Shown here one piece after another: positions 28,724 through 37,601 of a stretch of DNA of 64,000 bases (its first letter is position 1; every line of letters starts with the position of its first letter). This DNA is from Streptococcus iniae. GTDB lineage: Bacteria; Bacillota; Bacilli; Lactobacillales; Streptococcaceae. The notes under the pieces were generated by a model. The model saw only the letters and a list, made by a program, of their open reading frames with translations. It was not told the origin of the DNA and did no database searches. The translations under genes were made by a program, and so were the position numbers. Where the stretch lies: positions 1,764,001 to 1,828,000 of the forward strand of contig NZ_CP132230.1 in NCBI RefSeq assembly GCF_030732225.1, written 5' to 3'.

Positions 28724-30592
28724 TTATTTTACACGTAAAATCTCTTGGCCTTGTGAGATTATGCCATCAGCTAAAAGGGTTATTTCTGAGTAATCAATAC
28801 TATTTGTTACAATAACCATTGTTGTATCATCTAAGCCAGCTGCAGCAATCTTTGCAGAGTCAAAATAACCTAACAGGTCCCCTTTTTTCACTTCTTGATT
28901 AACAGTGACTTTAGATTCAAAACCATCGCCAGCCATAGAAACCGTGTCAATTCCGACATGAATTAAGACTTCTGCTCCACTAACTGATTTAATCGCAAAT
29001 GCGTGACCAGTTTCAAAAGCGACTTCAACACTACCATCAACTGGTGAATAAACTGCATTAGAACTTGGTTTAAGAGCAAGACCTCTCCCCATAGCACCTG
29101 ATGAGAATACGGGATCACTAACATTTTCAAGTGCCATGACCTGACCAGCAAGTGGCGATACTAGTACTTCTTCAGAAGCTTCTGCAGGGCTTACTGAAAC
29201 AAGCGGAGATTTAGGCTTTTTTTCAGCGAAGTCTCCCTCTTCATCTTCAAAACCAAACATATAAGTTAGTGCGAAACCTGCCGCAAATGAGACCGCAACC
29301 ATGATGAGGTATGAAAGAAGTTGACCGTTAAGATAAAGAAGTGTTCCTGGGATAATAGTGATACCAAATCCTGTACCAGCTAAACCTAAGATTGAAGCAA
29401 CCGCACCACCAATAGCACCACCAATCAATGATAAGAAGAATGGTTTACGGTAACGTAAGTTCACCCCAAAGATAGCAGGCTCTGTAATCCCCAAGAATGC
29501 AGAGAGTGCTGCTGGGAAAGCAAGGGCTTTTAGTTTTGGATTTTTGGTTTTAACACCAACTGCAACTGTTGCTGCACCTTGGGCAGTCATAGCAGCCGTG
29601 ATAATTGCATTAAAGGGATTTGCGCCAGTGTGGGCAATTAATTGTGATTCAAGTAAGTTAAAGATATGGTGAACACCAGATACAACGATAACTTGATGAA
29701 CCCCACCAATGAGTAGACCAGGAAGACCAAATGGTAAAGCAAGAATTGCTTCTGTTCCCACTAAAATAGCATTTTCAACCACATGGAATACAGGACCGAT
29801 AATGAAAAGTCCAAGAATTGACATCACAAACAAGGTCACAAACGGCGTTACCAGCAAGTCAAGTACTTCAGGAACAACCTTACGGACAGCTTTTTCAAAC
29901 TTAGCACCTAAAATACCGATGATAAAGGCAGGTAGAACTGAACCTTGCAAACCAACAACTGGAATAAAACCAAAGAAAATCGTTGGTTTAACATCACCAC
30001 CTGATGCAACTGCCCAAGCATTTGGAAGAGAACCTGAAATCAACATGAAACCAAGAACTATACCAATGACTGGATTACCACCAAATACTCTGAAAGTTGA
30101 CCAAACAACTAAAGCAGGTAGAGCAATAAAAGCAGTGTCCGTTAAGATTTGTGAGTAAACATTTAAATCCTCAGGCAAAGTAACACCAAATGCTCCAAGT
30201 AGGCCACGAAGTCCCATAAATAAACCAGTTGCTACGATTGCTGGAATAATTGGAACAAAGACATCACCAAAGGTACGAACCGAACGTTGGAACCAATTCC
30301 CCTGCTTAGCCGCTTCTGCTTTTTGTTCAGAAGTTGTAGAGGTTGGCAATCCTAAAGCAACCACTTCATCATAAATCTTGTTAACAGTACCAGTTCCAAA
30401 AATCATTTGGTATTGCCCTGCATTAAAGAAAGCTCCTTTTACTTTTTCAATATTTTCAGCTTTTTCTTTATCAATTTTACTTTCATCAACAACCATGACA
30501 CGAAGTCTCGTTGCACAGTGTGCTACACTTTTAACATTTTCACGACCACCGAGTGCCTCGATAACCTTTTTTGCAATCTGATTATTATCCAT
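28724..30592 (-). CDS. scrA: Sucrose-specific PTS enzyme IIBCA
   Basis: 622 residues in the order IIB-IIC-IIA. IIB has the phospho-Cys26 in SVAHCATRLRV; the central region (about 100-450) is the multi-helix IIC channel; the C-terminal IIA (about 475-622) has the phospho-His in EVLIHVGIDTVSM. It imports sucrose as sucrose-6-phosphate for ScrB. It is divergent from scrB-scrR with palindromic operators between. AAGGAG lies about ten bases before the ATG. Sucrose rather than another disaccharide is inferred from the neighbours scrB, scrR and scrK. Confidence 0.92.
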   Translation of the reverse strand: MDNNQIAKKVIEALGGRENVKSVAHCATRLRVMVVDESKIDKEKAENIEKVKGAFFNAGQYQMIFGTGTVNKIYDEVVALGLPTSTTSEQKAEAAKQGNWFQRSVRTFGDVFVPIIPAIVATGLFMGLRGLLGAFGVTLPEDLNVYSQILTDTAFIALPALVVWSTFRVFGGNPVIGIVLGFMLISGSLPNAWAVASGGDVKPTIFFGFIPVVGLQGSVLPAFIIGILGAKFEKAVRKVVPEVLDLLVTPFVTLFVMSILGLFIIGPVFHVVENAILVGTEAILALPFGLPGLLIGGVHQVIVVSGVHHIFNLLESQLIAHTGANPFNAIITAAMTAQGAATVAVGVKTKNPKLKALAFPAALSAFLGITEPAIFGVNLRYRKPFFLSLIGGAIGGAVASILGLAGTGFGITIIPGTLLYLNGQLLSYLIMVAVSFAAGFALTYMFGFEDEEGDFAEKKPKSPLVSVSPAEASEEVLVSPLAGQVMALENVSDPVFSSGAMGRGLALKPSSNAVYSPVDGSVEVAFETGHAFAIKSVSGAEVLIHVGIDTVSMAGDGFESKVTVNQEVKKGDLLGYFDSAKIAAAGLDDTTMVIVTNSIDYSEITLLADGIISQGQEILRVK

Positions 30593-30620
30593 ACTTGCAA
30601 AATCTCCTTATTTAAATAGT

Positions 30621-30639
30621 AAGTGAAACGGTTTCACTT
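30621..30639. promoter_or_regulatory. Palindromic operator O1, probable ScrR site
   Basis: AAGTGAAACGGTTTCACTT: perfect nine-base arms around one base, a typical LacI-family operator, just downstream of the scrA promoter and before the scrA ribosome site. Repression by the neighbouring ScrR is inferred. Confidence 0.75.
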
Positions 30640-30649
30640 CTTGATTCTT

Positions 30650-30743
30650 ATTTTAGCACGAAAAAATTTTATGTCAAGCGTTTGACATATTTTTTTATTA
30701 TTTTAGTTTTATTGTTGATTTTTAAAGAGAAAACGTTTAGTAT
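30650..30743. promoter_or_regulatory. Divergent scrA / scrB promoters with second operator
   Basis: ATGTCAAGCGTTTGACAT (30671-30688) is an almost perfect palindrome whose arms are TTGACA on each strand. On the minus strand TTGACA (30677-30672) is 16 bp from TAAAAT (30655-30650), serving scrA. For scrB, TTGATT (30715-30720), 17 bp, TAGTAT (30738-30743) is the better promoter, with an AAAACGTTT cre/LacI-like site in its spacer. Confidence 0.65.
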
Positions 30744-30774
30744 ATTTCTTAAGAATACTTAAAGGAGTTCCCAA

Positions 30775-32214
30775 ATGGATTTACCACAAAAAGTGCGCTA
30801 CCGTCCTTATTGCGAGTGGAGCAAAGAGGAAATTGAAGAAATCAAGGTAAACATGCAAAAATCTCCTTGGCATACGCACTACCATATTGAGCCAGAAAGC
30901 GGTCTACTAAACGACCCTAATGGTTTTTCTTATTTCAATGGAAAATACCATCTTTTTTATCAAAACTGGCCATACGGTCCAGCCCATGGTTTGAAACAGT
31001 GGGTGCACATGACATCAGAAGACCTTGTTCATTTTACAAGGTCCAAAACAAGACTCTTACCCGATCACAAAAACGACAGCCACGGTGCCTATTCTGGATC
31101 TGCCTATGCCGTAGAGGATAAACTCTTTCTTTTTTACACTGGAAATGTGCGTGATCACAATTGGGTCAGAGACCCTCTTCAAATCGGAGCTTGGATGGAT
31201 AAAGATGGGAAAATTGAAAAATTCGACCAGGTTTTAATCCAACAACCAAGTGACGTCACTGAACATTTCAGAGACCCACAAATATTTGATTATAAAGATA
31301 ACTTCTATGCCATTGTTGGTGGTCAAAACCATGACAAAAAAGGTCTCATCAAACTCTACAAAGCCGTAGAAAATGATGTTCAAAACTGGCAATTCCTTGC
31401 AGACCTAGACTTCGATGATCCTGCTTCTGAGTATATGATTGAATGCCCAAATTTGGTTTTTGTTGATGGGCACCCTGTCTTAATCTATAGCCCACAAGGT
31501 CTAGCCCAAGAAGACCTCAACTATGATAACATCTACCCAAATACCTACAAGATTTACCAAAACTTCGACCCTGATCAGGGAAAACTAAGTGGTGGTGGAC
31601 CTCTTCAAAATCTAGATTTTGGTTTTGAAGCCTATGCCACACAAGCATTCAATAGCCCTGACGGTCGTGCCCTTGCCGTCTCTTGGATTGGACTTCCTGA
31701 TATCAACTACCCGACAGATGCCTACGACTATCAAGGCGCACTTAGCCTGGTCAAAGAACTTAGCATTATTGACGGAAAACTCCACCAAAGCCCAGTCGCA
31801 GCCATCAATAGCTTGCGCTGTCAAAAAGAAGACTTCCAAAACAAGGTTCAATCCAGCAATTGTTACGAACTTGAGCTTTGCTTTAAAGCCAATCAAATCG
31901 CTGAACTCCTACTCTTTGCTGATGAATCCTCACAAACTGGGCTTGGCCTCACAGTTGATACTAAAACTGGGCAATTACACTTAGACCGTAGCCAAATTGG
32001 TCAGCAATACGCAAGAGAATTTGGGACCAAACGCTCTTGCCAAATTCCGCAAGAAGATGTTACACTTAATATCTATGTGGACAAATCCATTGTTGAAATT
32101 TTCGTCAACAAAGGCCAAGCTGTCCTAACAAGTAGAGTCTTCCCTGAACACGGTGAAAGTGGACTTCAATTATTGACTGGAGAAGTTCAAGGATATTTTT
32201 ATGAAATGAGGTAG
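30775..32214 (+). CDS. scrB: Sucrose-6-phosphate hydrolase, GH32
   Basis: 479 residues. Five-bladed propeller hydrolase splitting sucrose-6-phosphate into glucose-6-phosphate and fructose. GLLNDPNGF holds nucleophile Asp47, FRDPQ the transition-state Asp, and MIECPNLV the acid/base Glu; a C-terminal beta-sandwich follows. There is no signal peptide, fitting an intracellular PTS pathway. AAAGGAG precedes the ATG. The scrR GTG follows its stop by five bases. Confidence 0.94.
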   Translation: MDLPQKVRYRPYCEWSKEEIEEIKVNMQKSPWHTHYHIEPESGLLNDPNGFSYFNGKYHLFYQNWPYGPAHGLKQWVHMTSEDLVHFTRSKTRLLPDHKNDSHGAYSGSAYAVEDKLFLFYTGNVRDHNWVRDPLQIGAWMDKDGKIEKFDQVLIQQPSDVTEHFRDPQIFDYKDNFYAIVGGQNHDKKGLIKLYKAVENDVQNWQFLADLDFDDPASEYMIECPNLVFVDGHPVLIYSPQGLAQEDLNYDNIYPNTYKIYQNFDPDQGKLSGGGPLQNLDFGFEAYATQAFNSPDGRALAVSWIGLPDINYPTDAYDYQGALSLVKELSIIDGKLHQSPVAAINSLRCQKEDFQNKVQSSNCYELELCFKANQIAELLLFADESSQTGLGLTVDTKTGQLHLDRSQIGQQYAREFGTKRSCQIPQEDVTLNIYVDKSIVEIFVNKGQAVLTSRVFPEHGESGLQLLTGEVQGYFYEMR

Positions 32215-32219
32215 TTATT

Positions 32220-33185
32220 GTGGTCGCAAAATTGACTGATGTCGCGGAATTAGCAGGCGTTAGCCCAACAACAGTATCACGGGTCATTAATAAAAAAGGA
32301 TACCTGTCACAAAAAACTGTTGACAAGGTTCAAACAGCAATGAGGCAATTGGGTTACCAACCCAACAACCTGGCTAGAAGCTTACAAGGAAAATCAGCCC
32401 AGTTAATTGGACTCATTTTCCCAAACATCAGTAATATCTTTTACGCAGAACTGATTGAATACTTGGAAATTGAACTTTTCAAAGAAGGTTACAAAACCAT
32501 TATCTGCAATAGTGAACGCGACCCTAAAAAAGAAAAAGAATATTTAGAGATGCTTGCTGCTAATCAGGTTGATGGCATTATTTCATCTAGTCACAACCTT
32601 GGCATTGAAGATTATGAACGGGTCGAAGCCCCCATTGTTGCCTTTGACCGAAACTTAGCTCCAAACATCCCTATCATTTCCTCTGATAATTTCCAAGGAG
32701 GAAAATTAGCTGCTCAGACCTTGCAAAAATACAAGTGCCAAAAAATCATCATGATTACAGGTAATGATAACTCCGATTCGCCAACAGGACTTCGTCAATT
32801 GGGCTTTTCTTACCAATTGAAAAAAACGGCTGAAATTATCAAATTGCCAAACAACCTATCAACCATTCGCCGTGAAATGGAAATCAGATCTATCCTCTCA
32901 AGCCGAAAACCCGATGGTATTTTTGTTTCAGATGATTTAACTGCTATTTTAATTATGAAAGTAGCAAATCAACTCGGCTTAGACGTTCCTAGTGATCTTA
33001 AAGTTATTGGTTATGATGGGACACATTTTATTGAAAACTTTTTCCCTCAATTAACGACAATTAAGCAACCTATTGAAGAAATTGCGAAATTAACCGTTGA
33101 AGTCCTCCTAAAAAAAATCCGAAAAGAAAAAACCAGCAAGGACTATATTTTGCCAATTACACTCCTGCCTGGTTCAAGCATCTAA
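32220..33185 (+). CDS. scrR: Sucrose operon repressor, LacI family
   Basis: 321 residues beginning with GTG. The N-terminal helix-turn-helix TDVAELAGVSPTTVSRVIN and hinge LARSLQGK are classic LacI/GalR; the rest is a periplasmic-binding-protein-like effector domain. GAGGTAG overlapping the scrB end is the ribosome site, so it is coupled to scrB. It should bind the palindromes at 30621-30688. A terminator follows directly. Confidence 0.93.
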   Translation: MVAKLTDVAELAGVSPTTVSRVINKKGYLSQKTVDKVQTAMRQLGYQPNNLARSLQGKSAQLIGLIFPNISNIFYAELIEYLEIELFKEGYKTIICNSERDPKKEKEYLEMLAANQVDGIISSSHNLGIEDYERVEAPIVAFDRNLAPNIPIISSDNFQGGKLAAQTLQKYKCQKIIMITGNDNSDSPTGLRQLGFSYQLKKTAEIIKLPNNLSTIRREMEIRSILSSRKPDGIFVSDDLTAILIMKVANQLGLDVPSDLKVIGYDGTHFIENFFPQLTTIKQPIEEIAKLTVEVLLKKIRKEKTSKDYILPITLLPGSSI

Positions 33186-33217
33186 AAAAAACAATCCTCC
33201 AGCGAGAATTGTTTTTT
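33186..33217. terminator. Bidirectional terminator between scrR and nusB
   Basis: AAAAAACAAT-CTC pairs with GAG-ATTGTTTTTT (one mismatch), T-tracts on both strands; the genes converge. Confidence 0.85.
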
Positions 33218-33218
33218 C

Positions 33219-33656
33219 TTATTCTGATTCTTCTGAAACAAACTGACTTAATAAGCCATTAATAAACTTAGCTGAAGTGTCATCAGAATATTTTTTTGCA
33301 ATTTCAATAATTTCATTAAGGGCAACACGGTCTGGCGTTTCATCAAAGTATTTAATTTCAAACAAACCAAGACGAAGCATTGTTTTATCCGTTAACGTTA
33401 ATCGTTCGATAGACCAACCTTTTTTGAGGTTTTCCTTAATGATAGCATCCAGCTCGTCCTTATGATCTACCACTCCATTGACTAAATTCAATAAGAATGT
33501 TGGCAGTTCTGAAACCTGATCTTCTTCAGTAACTTTGTCATAATCATAGGCAAATTGAGAAGCCTCAAGAAAATCCCCACCTAGCTCCACATTAAAGAGG
33601 GCTTGAAAAGCACGTTCACGAAGGTCTCTTCTTGAATTTTGAAAACTATTAGTCAT
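33219..33656 (-). CDS. nusB: Transcription antitermination factor NusB
   Basis: 145 residues from the ATG at 33656 (six codons inside the open frame, with GAGGATT upstream). An all-helical RNA-binding protein that joins NusE on boxA of rRNA operons. Its [16 protein letters not shown] start and the C-terminal [28 protein letters not shown] are family hallmarks. The start overlaps the asp23 stop by eight bases. Confidence 0.93.
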   Translation of the reverse strand: MTNSFQNSRRDLRERAFQALFNVELGGDFLEASQFAYDYDKVTEEDQVSELPTFLLNLVNGVVDHKDELDAIIKENLKKGWSIERLTLTDKTMLRLGLFEIKYFDETPDRVALNEIIEIAKKYSDDTSAKFINGLLSQFVSEESE

Positions 33657-34038
33657 CCAAGAAATCCTCTTCAAACAATGATTTCAAATCAGGTTTTGGT
33701 GTCTTTTCAGGAACAATGCCTTCAACATGAATGTTAACAGCTGAAATGGTCACTTCTGCCATATCATAGACAGCTGTTTTAACAGCTTTTTGAATAGCAA
33801 CTGAAACAGATGGTACTTTTACACCATATTGTAAGTAAACATAAATATCTGCTGTAACAGAACCGTCTTCTTCTGTATGAAGGTAGACACCTTTGCCAAG
33901 ACTCGCTTTGTTGAAGCTGTCTGACATTTTTTTGTTATGAAGCGAGTAGACACCCTCAACTTGTGTTGTAGCAATCCCTGTAATGACTTCAAGAACACGC
34001 GGTGAAATAACGATTTCACCAATATTTTCACTCATCAT
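33649..34038 (-). CDS. Asp23/Gls24 (DUF322) envelope stress protein
   Basis: 129 residues, Asp23/YloU family: [24 protein letters not shown] is the conserved N-terminal block. Cytoplasmic protein often at the membrane and linked to envelope stress. Tandem ATGATG start with AAAGGA upstream. It lies between efp and nusB as in many streptococci, forming an efp-asp23-nusB operon. Confidence 0.9.
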   Translation of the reverse strand: MMSENIGEIVISPRVLEVITGIATTQVEGVYSLHNKKMSDSFNKASLGKGVYLHTEEDGSVTADIYVYLQYGVKVPSVSVAIQKAVKTAVYDMAEVTISAVNIHVEGIVPEKTPKPDLKSLFEEDFLDD

Positions 34039-34080
34039 AGCTTTTCCTTTCTTTTCTCAACCCATTGGCTGACAAAACTA

Positions 34081-34638
34081 TTAGGCACGTGAAACGTAAG
34101 TACCTTCAGCAGTGTTGATCACCAATTTTTGACCAGCTTCAATGAAGTCTGGAACGTTGACAACAAGACCTGTTTCCAATGTTGCTGGTTTACCAGAACC
34201 TGTTACAGTAGCACCTTTAATTGATGGCTGTGTTTCAGCGACTGTTAATTCAACAGTTGTTGGAACTTGAACCCCGATTACTTCTGATCCGTAGAATTGG
34301 ATTTTCACATCTGAATTTTCAAGAATGTAAAGCAATTCTTGCTCAACGTTAGCTACAGGAATTTCATATTGATCATATGTATCTGTATTCATGAAGTAAG
34401 CAGTGTCATCCATTTTGTACAAGTATTGAGCTGGAACTGTTTCAATAATCGCTTGCTCAAATTTTTCATCTGGACGATAAGTTGTGTCAAATGTAGAACC
34501 AGTACGAACATCACGTAATTTCATACGCATGATTGTGTTCCCCTTACCTGGTTTATGGTGACTTGCATCAAGAACGCGGATTAATTTCCCTTCTGATTCA
34601 AAAGTCATACCTGCTCTAAGCTTACTTGCTTCAATCAT
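34081..34638 (-). CDS. efp: Translation elongation factor P
   Basis: 185 residues, three beta-barrel domains. It rescues ribosomes stalled on polyproline. [17 protein letters not shown] carries the tip lysine Lys32 that reaches the peptidyl-transferase centre (modified differently among bacteria). Domain III ends with the conserved [10 protein letters not shown]. It leads the efp-asp23-nusB operon from a consensus promoter. Confidence 0.96.
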   Translation of the reverse strand: MIEASKLRAGMTFESEGKLIRVLDASHHKPGKGNTIMRMKLRDVRTGSTFDTTYRPDEKFEQAIIETVPAQYLYKMDDTAYFMNTDTYDQYEIPVANVEQELLYILENSDVKIQFYGSEVIGVQVPTTVELTVAETQPSIKGATVTGSGKPATLETGLVVNVPDFIEAGQKLVINTAEGTYVSRA

Positions 34639-34673
34639 TTATAATTACCTCTTACTAAAATATTTATCATCTC

Positions 34674-34702
34674 ATTTTACCACAATTTAGGCACTCTCTC
34701 AA
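34674..34702 (-). promoter_or_regulatory. efp promoter
   Basis: TTGAGA (34702-34697), 17 bp, TAAAAT (34679-34674) on the minus strand, about 36 bases before the efp ATG. Confidence 0.7.
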
Positions 34703-34779
34703 ATACTTTTATTCTTTTTCAGCTAAAAGCAGTGCTAGCACTTGCATTACGAGCCACTTATCATATATCACGCAAACAT

Positions 34780-34812
34780 AAAATCACTTAGGCAATCTAA
34801 GCGATTTTATTT
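34780..34812 (-). terminator. Terminator after the CPBP gene
   Basis: AAAATCACTTAG (34780-34791) pairs with CTAAGCGATTTT (34797-34808), one mismatch; T-rich on both sides. Confidence 0.75.
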
Positions 34813-34821
34813 CTATTAGTG

Positions 34822-35562
34822 TTAAGTTAGGAATTTAAAATATACCACAATAAGAACGTTACAAATAAAATGCACTAGCATGGGCACTTCCAAACGCCCT
34901 GATTTGTAATAAACATAACCAAATACACCACCATTTAAGATATATAAAAGAGAATGTATAGGACTGGTAGCATAGTGCATATTTCCAAAAATCAAAGCTT
35001 GGACAATAATCCCTACAATCGGCCATTTGGCAAAGCCAAACCTTTGAATAAGGCCACGCACAACCAATTCTTCCTCTAAAGACGGAATAACACCTAATGT
35101 AATAACCAAACGCCAGAAATCCGCATTTTTTATGGCCTCATTATGAGCTTGTTGGTTTTCAGAAAGACCAATCTGCGGGCCAAAATGATTTAGTAAATAA
35201 TCACCAAACTGTAAAGCTAAGACCAGTGCAATACCAATAAAAACCCATTTCATAATAGGACGATTATCTTTTTTGGGACCAAAAAAACGAGCCCCAAATA
35301 CATAAAAACTGCCAAATAACAGAAAAACACTAAACAATCCCATCATTATATTAGATAAGGGCTCTGTGTTTAAAAGGTCGATAAAGGCCTGACTATCTCT
35401 AGGAATATCTGGATTAAACCAAGAGGTAACTTGAAGTCCAAATTTCTCCATAAACATTGCAAGTCCTACAAACAGAATATACAACACAAGTACCTTCCAA
35501 ATTGGAAGAAAACCATTTTGGTCATTGATCCAGTCGATGTTCTTTTTAAAAATCGATTTCAT
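34822..35562 (-). CDS. CPBP-family intramembrane metalloprotease
   Basis: 246 residues, about six to seven membrane helices. The Abi/CAAX motifs are in order: SLEEELVVRGLIQR (EExxxR), then FGNMHYATSPIHSLL and HFICNVLIV supplying the catalytic His and Asn. Members cleave or bind membrane substrates and include bacteriocin self-immunity proteins; no substrate can be assigned here. GAGAGGAT lies before the ATG. An unusual hairpin sits just upstream. Confidence 0.82.
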   Translation of the reverse strand: MKSIFKKNIDWINDQNGFLPIWKVLVLYILFVGLAMFMEKFGLQVTSWFNPDIPRDSQAFIDLLNTEPLSNIMMGLFSVFLLFGSFYVFGARFFGPKKDNRPIMKWVFIGIALVLALQFGDYLLNHFGPQIGLSENQQAHNEAIKNADFWRLVITLGVIPSLEEELVVRGLIQRFGFAKWPIVGIIVQALIFGNMHYATSPIHSLLYILNGGVFGYVYYKSGRLEVPMLVHFICNVLIVVYFKFLT

Positions 35563-35958
35563 AAAATCCTCTCTTTCACGATAAAATCACTTAAGCATGA
35601 CAGTTTAAGTGATACTAATTTTAATTATTCAATATTATTATAAGCTATTACGCACCTTTGTATTAGCTCATTAGAACAATTATAACATAACTTTTGATTT
35701 TATTCAGCAAAGAGTTCTTAAAAAGCACCTTTATCACAAAAGATGCTTTTTGACCACTTACTTGTCGCCTTTAATTATTAGTCATTTCCCCTTAGTAGCA
35801 ACACACTCTAACCAATAGGGGGTAACGTCATTTAGACCATTTAAACGCCATTTCTACACAAAGATAAAACACCACCACTTGACTAAGTCAAGAACGACCT
35901 GAGTTAATTTGTCACAACTCACACCGAAATAAGAGCACTAGCCAAGCTTTAAAGCCCA
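35563..35958. other. 396-bp intergenic region between comEB and the CPBP gene
   Basis: It contains two hairpins on the minus strand: one at 35586-35612 directly before the CPBP gene (ATCACTTAA / TTAAGTGAT, then TTTTATC), and a terminator at 35720-35751. The rest (35760-35958) shows no ORF with a ribosome site. Confidence 0.6.
35720..35751. terminator. Terminator after comEB
   Basis: AAAAAGCACCTTT pairs with AAAGATGCTTTTT with one mismatch; poly-T on both strands. Confidence 0.75.
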
Positions 35959-36411
35959 TTATTTTTCACCTAGAAGAATAACTGGAACATCATGTTGAAC
36001 ATAAGCAACCCCTTTTTTCTCCATTAGTTCAATAGCAAATGGGTGTGGGTTATAATTTGCTTTATAAGTGATTTTGGTTATCCCTGCTTGAAGTAAAGCC
36101 TTGGTACAATTAATACAAGGAAAATGCGTCACGTAAATTTCAGTTCCATCTGTTGAAATGCCTTCTTTTGCACATTGAATAAGTGCATTCATTTCCGCAT
36201 GAACCGTTCTAATACAATGGCCGTCTTCCATATAATGGCCTGCTTGATCACAATTATCCGTTGCTGACACACCACCATTATAACCTGTTGCGATAATACG
36301 GTTATCCTTGACTAATACAGCACCAACATAAGCTCTATCACAAGTTGAGCGTTTGGAAATCAGCTCTGCGTTAGCCATAAAATAATCTTGCCAAGATAAT
36401 CTCTGTTCCAT
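35959..36411 (-). CDS. comEB: Deoxycytidylate (dCMP) deaminase, ComEB-like
   Basis: 150 residues. Converts dCMP to dUMP for thymidylate synthesis. Zinc site: HAEMNALIQ (His and catalytic Glu) and PCINCTKAL (two Cys). It is often named ComEB from the Bacillus com operon, although here it follows a proline peptidase by 22 bases and not comEC. Start ATG with AAGGAGCAAGAG upstream. Confidence 0.92.
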   Translation of the reverse strand: MEQRLSWQDYFMANAELISKRSTCDRAYVGAVLVKDNRIIATGYNGGVSATDNCDQAGHYMEDGHCIRTVHAEMNALIQCAKEGISTDGTEIYVTHFPCINCTKALLQAGITKITYKANYNPHPFAIELMEKKGVAYVQHDVPVILLGEK

Positions 36412-36433
36412 CTCTTGCTCCTTATTTACCTTA

Positions 36434-37510
36434 TTAGCTTAAAACAATTAATTCTTTTGGGGCAAGTGTTAGTACTTGGCAACCCTCTTGTGTAATCACT
36501 AAATCATCCTCAATACGAACACCATAGAGATGATCTAGATAAATACCTGGTTCATCCGTCACAACCATTCCTGCTTGTAATTGGTCTTGCGTTTTAAGAA
36601 AAAATGGATTCTCGTGAATGTCTAGTCCAATGCCATGCCCAATACCATGTGTGAAGCACTCGCCATAACCTGCTTGACTAATAATATCTCTAGGAATCTT
36701 GTCAAAGTCGCTATATGTCATGCCAGCGCAGGCTTTTTCAATCAAAGCCTTATTGGCCTTTAAGACAATCTCATAAATCTCACCTTCTTGTTCTGTGACA
36801 TGTCCGATGTGAATGGTTCTGGTCATATCACTAACATAATGATTGTAATAGCAACCAAAATCCAAGGTTAAACTGTCTCCATTTTTAATGACTTTTTGGC
36901 TCGCTACTCCATGAGGCATAGCTGAGCGTTTGCCAGAAGCTGCAATGGTTTCAAAGGACACACCACTTGCACCATAGTGCCTCATTCTAAAATCTAAGAA
37001 ATTAGCAACATCAATTTCCCTTGTCTTTTCTGCTTTAATAAACTCCAAAACATCTATAAAGGCTTTATCTGAGATTTCACAGGCTTTTGAAATGGTCTCA
37101 ATTTCACTAGCGTCTTTAAGAAGTCGTAAGTCTTCTACAAAGCTATTTTGAACGTGCAAATCAACCCCCTCAAAGCTTTGTTCTAAACGTTGAAAGAAGG
37201 CATAGGTCATGTCATTTTCAAACCCAATAACGGACAGTTTGTCTGCTTTGGCGATTTTTGACACTTCTACAAGTGCTGTACGGCTTTCAATGATGTCAAA
37301 ATCAGTGATTGTTTCCTTAGCAATCAGCGTGTAACGCGAATCTGTGACAAAAACGCGTCTCGTCTTGCTAATAAAAAGTGTGGCTGCCGTTCCTGAAAAA
37401 CCTGTTAGATAATAAATATTGGTGAGATTGGTGATTAACATACCATCTAAATTGCGCTCATCTAACTGACGCAAAGCTTTTCTTAAGCGTTCTTGCAAGT
37501 AAACCGTCAT
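36434..37510 (-). CDS. Xaa-Pro aminopeptidase, M24B family
   Basis: 358 residues from ATG 37510, with AAGGAG seven bases upstream; the frame opens 18 bases earlier without one. N-terminal creatinase-like domain, then the pita-bread metallopeptidase fold with the five metal ligands spread over [35 protein letters not shown] and RIEDDLVI. It releases residues preceding proline in the cytoplasm. First gene of a two-gene unit with comEB, after the uvrA terminator. Confidence 0.92.
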   Translation of the reverse strand: MTVYLQERLRKALRQLDERNLDGMLITNLTNIYYLTGFSGTAATLFISKTRRVFVTDSRYTLIAKETITDFDIIESRTALVEVSKIAKADKLSVIGFENDMTYAFFQRLEQSFEGVDLHVQNSFVEDLRLLKDASEIETISKACEISDKAFIDVLEFIKAEKTREIDVANFLDFRMRHYGASGVSFETIAASGKRSAMPHGVASQKVIKNGDSLTLDFGCYYNHYVSDMTRTIHIGHVTEQEGEIYEIVLKANKALIEKACAGMTYSDFDKIPRDIISQAGYGECFTHGIGHGIGLDIHENPFFLKTQDQLQAGMVVTDEPGIYLDHLYGVRIEDDLVITQEGCQVLTLAPKELIVLS

Positions 37511-37570
37511 AACATTCTCCTTGGTCATTAACTGTCTTTAGTTTACCATTATTTACAGCCTTTTAAAAGA

Positions 37571-37595
37571 TAAAAAAGGAACTCAGATGAGTTCC
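37571..37595 (-). terminator. Terminator after uvrA
   Basis: GGAACTCA (37578-37585) pairs perfectly with TGAGTTCC (37588-37595); TTTTTTATC follows on the minus strand. Confidence 0.9.
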
Positions 37596-37601
37596 AATTG
37601 C

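Noticed and set aside
29709..30158. 149-codon plus-strand ORF inside scrA
   Set aside because: Antisense shadow of the IIC domain; composition is a mirror of the sense codons.
34731..34742. Palindrome AGTGCTAGCACT upstream of efp
   Set aside because: Resembles half of a CIRCE element but lacks the nine-base spacer and second arm; no heat-shock gene follows.
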